NCBI RefSeq assembly: GCF_954871325.1
Contig: NC_088775.1
Span: 47,345,561 to 47,409,560, forward strand
From: Gordionus sp. m RMFG-2023
Lineage: Eukaryota > Nematomorpha > Gordioida > Chordodea > Parachordodidae
DNA length: 64,000 bases
Reading direction: 5' to 3'
Shown here: piece by piece, positions 35,117 to 45,727 of the stretch
How the letters are laid out: every line of letters starts with the position of its first letter
How positions within the stretch are numbered: position 1 is the first letter of the stretch
Translations under genes and position numbers: made by a program
Notes under the pieces: generated by a model
Told to the model about the DNA's origin: nothing
What the model saw: only the letters and a program-made list of their open reading frames with translations
Databases searched by the model: none

Positions 35117-35395
35117 TGTAGTAAATAAGTAATCTATTGTAATATTTTATCATATTATATATTATATTTGCCAGTTAGATTTGATTATATATATATATTT
35201 ACGATTAATATAATAGGTGTTGTTTAACTTCCTAATGTATTATGTACACACACACCCATCCATTAACGTGTAATTATATATCGCCATTTGTAATTAAATT
35301 GCACCTTATGGTTTACTGAATAAAATGTCAATGAAAAATTATACACATTGTGAATGAATTATAGAAATAAATAAATGTAAATAATGGTTCTACCT
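35117..35395 (+). repeat. 5' LTR of the 35117 element (right border approximate)
   Basis: Begins TGTAGTAAATAAGTAATC; the same start recurs at 53060 with few changes. The end is placed just before the GGCGACGAGG leader word, since the second LTR is cut too early to define it. Confidence 0.7.
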
Positions 35396-37187
35396 TCGCT
35401 AAAGTGGCGACGAGGATTCTAATATTCTAATTAAAACAAGTAAGAAAGAAGTTATTAATTTTATAAATTATGCCTCAGTCCAAAAATACTAGTATAATTG
35501 ATAAGTTAGAAAAATATCAAATTAATGGGTCTATACAACGTTGGTTCCAATTTTAGGGACGCGACGTTAAGACTAAAGAACTGGACACCGACCGATCAAA
35601 AAAATAAGGACCTGTTCATGGAGAGTTTTGGCGCTGAGAGCATTGACATTCTCGAACAATATTTATTTCCTGAAACCATTCTAACGACTAAATTTGATAA
35701 GATAAGGAGTGTCTCGCTACATATTTTTGAGAAGAATAAAACCATTTTCGGTAGTAGATTAGACTTCATAAGGTTAATTAGGAATGAAAATGAACCAATT
35801 GGAGACTTCGCTAATAGAATCAAAATAACTACGAAAGCGTGTTGTTTTACGCCATCAGAAGTTGACGGCCGGTTAAGAGATCAATTAGTTGCGGGTATAG
35901 ATCTACCAGGTCTCGAAGTTGAACTTAGGACTAAATATCCTATAGCATTGGATGTGAACAAAAACCCCTAAAGTTCCAGTTCGTGCTAGATATGGCCACG
36001 GCAATAGAAAATGCTCAAAACGAAATGACTATCAAGAAAGACTTGGTAAATAGTGTCAGACCGCAAGATTGCAAATATAAAATGCCTAATTCACAAAAAT
36101 GTGTTAAGAGAGACAATAATTATAGGAAGCCAAATAACAAGTTTTACGATAACAAATGTAAGAATTGTGCGGGCTGGCATGAAAGATATTTATGCCCAGC
36201 TAAAGACAAAACATGTTTTAAGTGCCAAATAACCGGACATTTCGCAGCATGTTGCCGTAGTAAGCCTGTATATCGCAATTTAAACTAAGTGAAACCACAT
36301 TTTCACTCAAGTGATTCAATTAATAATCTCTGGACAAGGGGATTAAATAAAAGGGCAAAGATCACAGCCAAAATAAATGGACTTAGTGTCACTTTTGATT
36401 ATGATACAGGAGCACAAGCCATTATAGGATTGAATATTTGGGAGAAAATTGGCAAAACACTAACATCTTCCACAAACCCATTAGCAGCCTATGGAGGTAA
36501 GCCTTTGGATCTTATGGGTGAAGCCATGGTTCGTGTGCAAGTGGGGAAGGAAATTCGCAATTTATCAGTTATTATAAAAAAGTCAAATGACCTACCTCTG
36601 TTTGGGTTGCCATGGATTTTAGCATTTGGGTTTGAGTTACCGAGACAGGTAAGCCAACAACAGGTTCTCAAAATGAATAGAAAAACAATAACATAAAGTT
36701 GCCACCAAACCAACGATGCCCCGATGGGCCGCTCGAATACAATAGGTGCCCCCGTATGCCGAAGCCCCGATGGGCCGTTAGAATACAATCGATGCTTACA
36801 CGGATCGAGGATGTCACTAACGGAAGACTCAATAGGGAATTTGTTAGCTTAAGAGTTTATAGCTGTTTTCGACTGCAAACCGGGGTTGATACGTAATTTC
36901 GCGGTAAGACTCCAATTAAAAGATACGGCTGTTCCAAAATCGTTTTCCAGCTCGTCGAGTGCCATTTCCGTTACGCAGAGCTATTGAACTAGAACTGGAT
37001 CGCCTTGTGGCTGCGGAGATTTTGGAGCCCATCGATTCCTCTATAACTAGGGTGCCATGGGCAACCCTAACAGTAAATGTCAGGAAAAACAATGGCGAGA
37101 TTCGTATTTGCGCAGATTTCAAGGTGAGTTTAAATCCCCATCTATTATATGATCATCACGTTATTCCTACGCTGGATGACTTATTGG

Positions 37188-37357
37188 TTAACCTCTTAAT
37201 GGTTAACGGTGCATATATGCACCAGGTAGATTTTCTATTTAGGATTATTATTTTTGGCTGATTTTTTTAGAATATCATATTTGAGCATTAATCAATATAA
37301 TTTAAAAAAATTGAGCATTTTTATCCACTAGAAAAATCTTGACCATTAATGGGTTAA
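37188..37357. mobile_element. piggyBac-type MITE, copy 2
   Basis: 170 bp between TTAA (37188-37191) and TTAA (37354-37357). Imperfect TIRs are TTAACCTCTTAATGGTTAA and, read inward from the right, TTAACCCATTAATGGTCAA. The perfect palindrome GGTGCATATATGCACC stands at 37208-37223. It is very similar to 12589-12759. It lies in the reverse transcriptase of the Ty3/gypsy fossil, which resumes on the far side after a short G-rich stretch. Confidence 0.88.
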
Positions 37358-39344
37358 GATTCAAGGGGGGGGCCGTTTTACGGTGATAGATTTAAAAGAC
37401 GCGTATCTACAAATGGCCGTTGAGCAAGAGTTCCAAGAATATTTGGTCATCTCAACACATAAAGGATATTTTCGATACCGAAGGATGCCGTTTGGGCTTT
37501 CGTTAGCACCAACTATTTTGCAGCGTTACATGGACAATGTTTTGAAAGATTGCCCGATGACTGGAGTGTATGTATTTGGACGATATAATTATCTCCGGCA
37601 AATCTGGCTAATTTAAAAATAGTACTCGATAGGCTATAGGAAGCAGGCCTCAAAGCTAAATTTGAAAAAGTCCAATTTCTACGGAAATCTGTTTCGTTTT
37701 TAGGTATCGTTATCGACCAAAATGGTACATCCAAGCGAAGAGAAAGTTAAAGCAATCCAGACTGCACCTAACCCCAAGAATGTTAATCAGTTACAGTGTT
37801 ACATCGATTGACCAGTGTAAAAGTTAAGACATTGTTATCAGCAGAAGAAACCTTAACGCCGTATAATGCTAAATTACCGTTGATTATGGAGTGTAACGCG
37901 TCAGATACAGGACTGGGGGCTGTTTTACTTCATAAGGTTTCACAAAATGTGGAAAAACCCATAGCATTTGCTTCTCGGACGTTGTTACAGTCGGAGAATC
38001 ATTATGCGCCTATCGATAAAGAAGCTAGGTCATTGTTATTTGGAATAGAAAAATTCCACAACTTTATCTACGGTCGAAAATTTATACTTCGGACAGACCA
38101 TAAACCCTTGCAACGGTTGTTGGGGAAAAGAGGGATCTGCCAAAGATATAGAACAATCGTCTCCTGTAAGATGGCCGCTTACGACTTTAACGTGGAATAT
38201 AGATCTGGTCGTGATGTTATAGCAGACGCCTTATCTAGGCTACCGCTCCACGATATCATACCTAATCGGGATACTTAGCATGCATTGGCGATTCGGAAAG
38301 TAAACTTAGAGGATATGCAGGTCTCAGAGGGAAACCTGCGCAAGAATGTATTAAAGATTTAATACTAAAGCGAGTGGCATAACATATTTGGCAAAGGTGG
38401 AAAGGCTTTAATCGGAAAGAAGAACCGGAGCTAGTAATCTTTCACACCCAACGAGAGGAATTAACAGTAGACAGGGGAATAGTTGAACGAAATGGTAGAT
38501 TGATAATCCCTACGAAACTTTGGAATTCAGTGTTGGAAACAACATCGGGGAAATCCGGGAATGAACGCGATGAAATCTATTTTTCGGTTGTATTGTTGGT
38601 GGCCGAAATGCAAAGAGGACATAGAATGGTATATAAATCTGTGTGTTCGACCGAACGTAATGAAGTTACCACTATACTCATGGAATTGTACCACAGAGCC
38701 ATGGGAGCGTATACATCTAGATTTTACGGGACCGGTTGACTCTTTATATTGGCTAGTGGGAGTAGATTTATACTCAAAATGGGCTGAGGTAGACTTGATG
38801 AGAAACACATCGGCGAAGGAGATGATAACGAGATTAAAGAAGTGGTTTGCTACCTTTGGGGTACCTAAAAGCATTGTAACGGATAATGGACCTCAATTTA
38901 TTTCAATAGAATTTAAGAGATTTTGTGAAGAAAACAACATTTGCCACATTCGCTCAACGCCGTACCACCCGAAGACAAATGGGCAGGCGGATCGAACCAT
39001 TCGAACTTTAAAAGGGAGGTATTATGCCAGTCGAGAATCAATTAATGACCCGCAAGAGGCGATGACTCAAACGGTAGCAGCGTATAGGCTGGGAGAACAT
39101 AGTTCGACGGGTAGGTCACCAGCGAAGATTAGGTTCGGTCATCAAATAAGAACTAATCTAGACTGGGCTAGACCAGAGATGGGAAAGGAGATTGATAAAG
39201 CCAATGATAAACAAAATCAAGAACGTGATACACATTCCAATTTTAGGGAATTTGACGTTGGTCAGCATATGTGGGTAAGGAATAGGGTTGTTAATTTGCT
39301 TGGTCGTAAAATTCACGACCCAATTTTGTGCTCATGCCTGCTCT

Positions 39345-39475
39345 GAGCACGAACCCTGAGCACAGACCCGGAATTCAGACCCGGGGTCCAGACCCAAGGT
39401 TCAGACCCGGAATCCAGACCCGGGGTTCAGACCCGGGGCTCAGACCCGTGGTCCAGACCCGGGGACCCGGCACAA
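39345..39475 (+). repeat. 13-bp CAGACCC subterminal array (left)
   Basis: CAGACCC recurs at 39363, 39376, 39389, 39402, 39415, 39428, 39441 and 39454: eight units of exactly 13 bp, consensus CAGACCCGGGGTT. It is preceded by TGAGCACGAACCCTGAGCACAG, which is mirrored at the right end. Very GC-rich in an AT-rich setting. The PGIQTRG-repeat reading frame here is an artefact. Confidence 0.9.
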
Positions 39476-41595
39476 AAACCCATTTATTTTTAACTTTTTT
39501 TTTGAAATTAGTAGAAAAGTATACATAAGATTTATTCATTAAAAGAACAAGCGTTCCCTCTCGGTCTCGATAGGCTAATAGGGCTAGGTGTGTTAATTAT
39601 ATACTGTAGTCTACTAGTAATCATAATTTTTATTCTAGATGGGTGGGTACAAGAGGTTATGAATATTTTTAACAACATGATGATATTGATATTATGGGCG
39701 TCAAATAAAAGGTGTTTTTATTAAATTTTGACTTTAATACTTATTATTAATATTCTAATTAGGCGGGTCTACTAGGTCTTATGAGGTCAGAAATATTTTT
39801 AACAATGGAAAATATTGATATGGGCGTCAAATAAAATGGAATTTAATTATATCTTGATTGTAATCTAAATTATTATTCAAAGTGGGCGGGTCTAGGAGGG
39901 CACAGGAATATTTTTAACAATGCACTATTTATCCGCAATTTGAAAATTTTGACCTGGAAACCCTGTTCACATTATTTAATAAATATATATTTTATTATAT
40001 CATATTTGATATTCCCGCCACAAAAACCCATTTATTTTTTTCCCCAAAATTATATATAAGATTTATTCATTAGGAGATCAGTCAGGTGTTCCCTCTCTAC
40101 TCTGTACTGTAGGCTAATATATAGGGCTTAGAAGGGGCAAGAATATTTTTATCCAAAATAATAATATAGGTAGTCCTGACTCCTGAGGAGTCAGGAATAT
40201 TATTATCAAAGCAAAATATAGACTGACAAAACTGATTATGACTTACGATAAACTCTATTGTGTTTATGAATATATTTTAACATTTTATTTTTAGTAAATT
40301 TACCAACCAAGGGCATCCTACTATAAATAGTAGGATTTTTTTGATTTCCTTTTAAAAAGACCTGTTGTTGTAAATTTAACTAGAATGTAATTTAAATAAT
40401 TATAAACAATTAATTCTTTAAAATAATTATTGTTTAAAAAATAAGAATATATTTTTAATATTTCTACTATTATTAACTTTCTTTCACATCCGTTTTTTTG
40501 ATTTATAAATATTTATCCTTATTAAAAAATAAAAACTATATTTCCATTCCCCCTTCCATCTGTATTTTTCCAAAAAATTATTATTTTTCATGATAATAAC
40601 TTTTTTATTTTAAATCATTTAAGTAAAGATTAAAAAAATGTCCTTCATGAGATTACATTTATAATTCCAAAGTGCCGATAACTGAGAATTTTGCCGTCGG
40701 GAGAAATTAATTAAGTAAGTTATTTTAATGATATACTGGCTATCCGTCAAGATAAAAAAAATAAAACATATATATTTTGACAAAGTAACCGCTAAGTATT
40801 TAGTATCTAGGTGATTATTTTAATGATATACTGGCTATCCGTCAAGATAAAAAAAATAAAACATATATATTTTGACAAAGTAACCGCTAAGTATTTAGTA
40901 TCTAGGTGACAATTGACAAACTTATGATATTATAAATTTTGATATATATTTTTTATGAGAAATTATTTTTTCATGGTTAACATAAACATCTTAATAATCG
41001 CATAATGTGATATTTTATTATAATTTATATTTAAACAAATATATATAATTATAGTATTATGATAAATATAATGAAATAAAAAATTATATAATATACATTT
41101 AAAATATATATATTCTCCAATCCAAACGCATATAAAATATTATGTTAAAAATTAGTATTCCGTTATATAAAATTGTCATATTCCTATTACGAGTGAGTCT
41201 TGCACGGTAGAGAGAACATACATAAAGCCCCGCTTCAAATAATATTTTAACATATATGTAAATATTAATAATTTTATTGTGATAAATAATATTATTATAT
41301 GACATGCATGATACTTAATGTTCTTAAACGGCGCGAATTTAACCAAATAAATATTCGCGTGCCTGCACTTAGCTAAATTTCAATTTATGTTTTTAAAATT
41401 GACTGCATTTGAGACTTTATAAATTAAACTCAAAATAACCTATTAACATAAATATTTATTATAGATATTTTATTTAAATAAATTTCTAAATAAGTGATAT
41501 TTTATATTTCTATTCTTACCTCTCTAATTGATGTATGTTTATTAAAAATATGATTCCATATACTGCAACACCTGAGAAATTATTGCCATATTTCA
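39476..41595. repeat. Repeat-rich left flank of the hAT transposase
   Basis: No gene. A ~126-bp unit containing GGGCGTCAAATAAAA and AATATTTTTAACAA occurs in about three degenerate copies at 39630-39930. CACAAAAACCCATTTATTTT followed by AAGATTTATTCATTA occurs at 39473 and again near 40018. An exact 95-bp tandem duplication follows at 40721-40910. A ~170-bp segment at 40441-40612 recurs at 43990-44160 on the other side of the transposase gene. The rest is AT-rich. Confidence 0.6.
40721..40910. repeat. Exact tandem duplication, 95-bp unit
   Basis: TATTTTAATGATATACTGGC starts at 40721 and again at 40816. The two units, running through GGCTATCCGTCAAG and ACCGCTAAGTATTTAGTATC to CTAGGTGA, appear identical base for base, so the duplication is very recent or an assembly effect. 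Confidence 0.85.
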
Positions 41596-43623
41596 TCACG
41601 AATAGACATTATTATCCCAGGAAGAGAGTGACATGCATTGCTTTAGCGTCGATGGGGCCATCCTGTTCCTCAGTTTAGTCATAATATTTCCGGCCAAAGA
41701 AAAAGCTCTTTCCGATGCCACTGATGTTGTCTGTTGGCATAAATAGTCCCTGGCCATCATTGCTAAATGAGGAAAACGATCAGCATTTCCTCTCCACCAA
41801 TCTAATATATATTGATTTCGGGCGCGAGTGGTTCATTGAGGTATGTCGTTAATTGATTATTATCATTAGTGCCATTTGATGCTCCTTTTCTAAATATGGA
41901 TAAATTTAAAATATCAAAGATTATGGATTTATAATAGTAGAACATTTAACAAATATACCTTTTTTTCAATCCCTGCAATATTGTAGTTTTAGAATTCGAG
42001 ATATTGTTATTATTATCAAAATTATACGCATCTGGCTCTGACGTATATTTTGCAAAGTTTATTTTAAATATATCTAAATATTTATCTGCAACTTCATCCT
42101 TTAGATTTGTAATCAGGGTATTTTTGATCCTAGGATCAAGTAACGACGCTGCGTAATTATATGGAGTGAATATATTATGACTATATTCTTCAGCTTTCTT
42201 TAACATAATAGTGGCTGCTTCTTTTATTGACAAATTTGAATATGCCACGGTATTTTTTAAATTCTCCAATATATCATTGAAGAATAATAGGGTCATCCCG
42301 ATTGTGGGAGAATGAGTGGATATTTCTACTATTATTTAATAAAAGGGTAGAAGAAATTCTTCCAACTCTAGGAAGAACGAGTATTCATCAGAAGTTGGGG
42401 TAATATCCTCCCCTATTATACCTTGATCGCTCAGTTCATGAATTGAATCAATATTCTAGATAGATAAATATTAAGAAAAAGAATAAAATATATAATAATA
42501 ATTATTACCTTACTAATGGCGGATATCATGAGGTACTTGCTGTTCCATCTTGTTTTAACAGCTAAAGGTAAATGTAGACCCACATATGGCTTTATAAGAT
42601 TGCATAAATTTGGGTGAGCTATGTAATTTATTAACTATATTTTCTATTTTTTCCAATTTAGCCTCAAAAAAATGAAGGCCCACCTTTACTATTAAATTAA
42701 TGATGTGGGCCATGCAGCGATGCCCATATAAAATTTTCGAGTAATGGGTTAGATAATACTCTTGCAGAAGTTGTACTGCCTTGATCTTATTTGATCCGTT
42801 TTCGTGTGTTATTGATATTATTTTATCACTTAATTTAAAATCTTCTAATGATGTTAAAACAATTTTGCAGATATTATGTCCAGTGTGTGGGTGAGGAAAC
42901 AAAATAATATCTAAAATCCTATTTATATCCCAATTGTTATCAATATAATGGAAAGTAATAGCACAGTAGGACGTGCTATTATTAGCAGTCCATAAATCTG
43001 TACTTAAGGATATCATATTACTTTTATTTTATAATTTATCAATTAAATTATTTTTTGCAAAATTATAGACATTACCTAGGTTTTTTTTTATTGTTTGCCT
43101 ACACCACAGCTTGATATTCTTATTTGTATAATAGAATATCCTCTTAAAAGCTGGATTATCTATTATGTTAAAGGAACTATTAGTTTTTATTAAGAAAATT
43201 AAGATGAGTTTATTTATCATCAAATTTTCATGCGATAAAAGCTTACTCATCCCCGGCATCGAGTCATAAATGGAACCCTGTGAGTGTGACATCTCTTTAA
43301 ATATGTTAGGATGCACCGATTTGAGATGTTTTTTCAAATTCGCTAAATATATAAAATATAATTCATAAATTAGTACAGGAAGTTTTTAATAAATAATATT
43401 TTTCAGTCTAAACTGTGCTCAGAACTAGCCTGAGCACTAATTAAGTTAAAAAGCTAAATTTTTTCTTTCTCAAGCCGGCTCAGGATAGATTTAAGCCGTT
43501 GGTTCAGGCCGGCTCAAGAAATATTTAAAATAAAAATTTAAAATTATTGTTACTTTGGGTAGTTGAAAATTTGTATACACTTGGGCATAAATTACATTTT
43601 TTGCGTGTCTTATTAGGAGTCAT
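41596..43623 (-). CDS. hAT transposase gene, four exons, lightly damaged
   Basis: The transposase binds the element's ends and catalyses cut-and-paste movement in the nucleus. Exon 1 (43554-43623; an alternative start at 43803 gives an acidic leader) holds the first cysteines of a BED zinc finger, KKCNLCPSVYKF. A 211-bp GT-AG intron then leads to exon 2 (42509-43342) with LKKHLKSVHP, the end of the finger. Exon 2 continues with the DDE-domain start ISLSTDLWTA, THENGSNKI and the RC-aHi-NLiV block (HRCMAHIINLIV), ending in the TRWNS block. Exon 3 (41959-42455) has the LLDPRIK block, and exon 4 (41596-41889) the dimerisation domain (ILDWWRGNADRFPHLAMMAR, VASERAFSLAG). Introns 2 and 3 are 53 and 69 bp, both GT-AG. 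Visible damage: one in-frame stop near 43020 and frame changes near 42580 and 41825. This is the closest to a working transposase in the window. Confidence 0.85.
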
Positions 43624-44169
43624 CGTAAATGAATTCCTAATGTCTATTGCTAATGGATGATGACGATGAGGCTTCTTCAGAAAAATAATCTACCAATTCT
43701 TGTCCTATAGTTGATTGAGACAAAAATGAGGATTCATTAATTGGAGAAGATGGCATAGATTGGTCATCATTATCTGACCAATGAAAATGATCCGAAGAAA
43801 ACATATTAAATATAAAAATTCTAAATTTATTTAATAAAATAAAAATGAAAATGAAAAAAAAAATCTATCTAGAATTAGAATACAATAATGTATATTCTTT
43901 ATTTTTTAGTTAAAAATAGATTTACTTTTTGATATTTTTTAAAAATCACTAAAAAATAAAATGTTAAGCTATAAAAAATTATTTTCCCAGATGGAATTCA
44001 AAAAATAATAATATATTTATAATATTTATACTATAAATAACTTTATTTTACATCCGTTTTTTTTATTTATAAATATTTATCCTACTATATTTTCATTCCC
44101 CCTTCCATCTGTTTTTTTCCAAAAAATTATTATGGAAATAAATCATGATAATAAGTTATTTTAGTTTTA
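43624..44169. other. Upstream region of the hAT transposase, with a direct repeat (43990-44160)
   Basis: On the minus strand 43624-43803 can be read as an acidic serine-rich leader (MFSSDHFHWSDNDDQSMPSS), not in frame with the rest. 43990-44160 repeats 40441-40612 in direct orientation (ACATCCG then CATTCCCCCTTCCATCTG). Otherwise AT-rich. Confidence 0.5.
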
Positions 44170-45727
44170 TATTTTTGCTTATTTCACAAGTATAACCGTA
44201 TGACTAAATACTGTCTTGTTAAACTGTCTTGCTAAAAAGCAATTAATCATAATCAAAATAATTTGATGATATAATATCTTTTAAAATTTTTATTTTACAT
44301 AAATCAATTTTTAATTAATTAAAAAATTGATATTAAATATCAAATAATTAAAAATTCTATTTTTACTTAATATTATTGGAAAAAAAATATATTTACTAGC
44401 TTATTACAACTTAAATTTTATTTTTCAATTACAAAATTTAACAAATTTATATCCATAAGAGGGCGTTAAATACATAAATATGAAAATATATTCTTAGGAA
44501 ACCAGAATAAATATTGGATAGCGCTTTTTTTGTATTTGGGTGTAGAGGTTTCTTTGAGATTTAATTAATAAGTAGGTTTAGAATCGAAAAATAGTAGAAA
44601 GTTTGTAAGGAACATATTGCTGGCATTATTGATGAAAATCTTTTCATTTTTGGTTTATACGTGTATATTTAGGTGTTAAACATTATCCTAAAAAATATTT
44701 TGAAAATATTATGATTTGACCGAATGCCGAGCTTAAAACCGACCACTTACTAAATATTCGATCTACCAAATTTGGTAGTAATATTATTTGGAAAATGTTC
44801 ATTTTTGGTTAATTTATCTATAAATACGTGCAAATCATAATCCCAAATAATATTTTAAAAATATCGCGATTTGACCGATAACCGATACCGAAATACTGTC
44901 TTGCTGGCGTTATACATGGAAAATTCTTCATTTTTGGTTTATACATGAAAAATAACGTGCTAAGCATTATCCTAATTAATTATTTGAAAATATTAAGATT
45001 TGACCGAATGGCTAGCTCAAAACCGACCACTTACTAAATATTTGATCTACCAAATTTGGTAGTAATATTATTTGGAAAATGTTCATTTTTGGTTAATTTG
45101 AAACCGAAATACTGCGTTGCTGGCGCTCTCCATGTAGAATTCTTCATTTTTGGTTTATAAGTTAAAGGGGTTAAGCATTATCCTAAATTATTTTTTGAAA
45201 ATATTAAGATATGACCGAATACCGAGCTCAGATAATCTTAATTATAATAAATTTTTAATCTCCAAAAAAAATAATTTCTATAAAAAATCATCCCTCCCCT
45301 CACCTCCATCGAAAATTCTCGGGTTCCTGTTATTTTTTTATTTCATAAAAATTAAAAATTTATACAAAATTATAATTTTTTAAAAAATAATTTTTTTTTT
45401 TTTTTTTTTTTTTAACGGGAAAAATCTCTCTTTATTTCAATAGTTGCTGATATAATATATTATCAAAAGTTTATAGTAAATAATAAATTTTTTTATATGG
45501 TAAAATTAATAAAGGTAAAAAAAATATAAAAATATAATTTGCGAAAGAGGGTAAGGGATAAAAGAATGGAAACTAGGAAAGAGAAGGGAGAGAGAGCATA
45601 GACATAGGAGATTATTCAATGGAAAAGATGAAACTTAGGTAGTTAGAGCGAATGATGGCGGTAGCAAGTCTTTGTCGTAAGAAAAGGGACTCTTTAGGCT
45701 GATCGGTTTTTTCCCGAATCCGTTTGC

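Noticed and set aside
39328-39528. PGIQTRG-type repeat protein
   Set aside because: Translation of the 13-bp CAGACCC array; no conserved flanking coding sequence.
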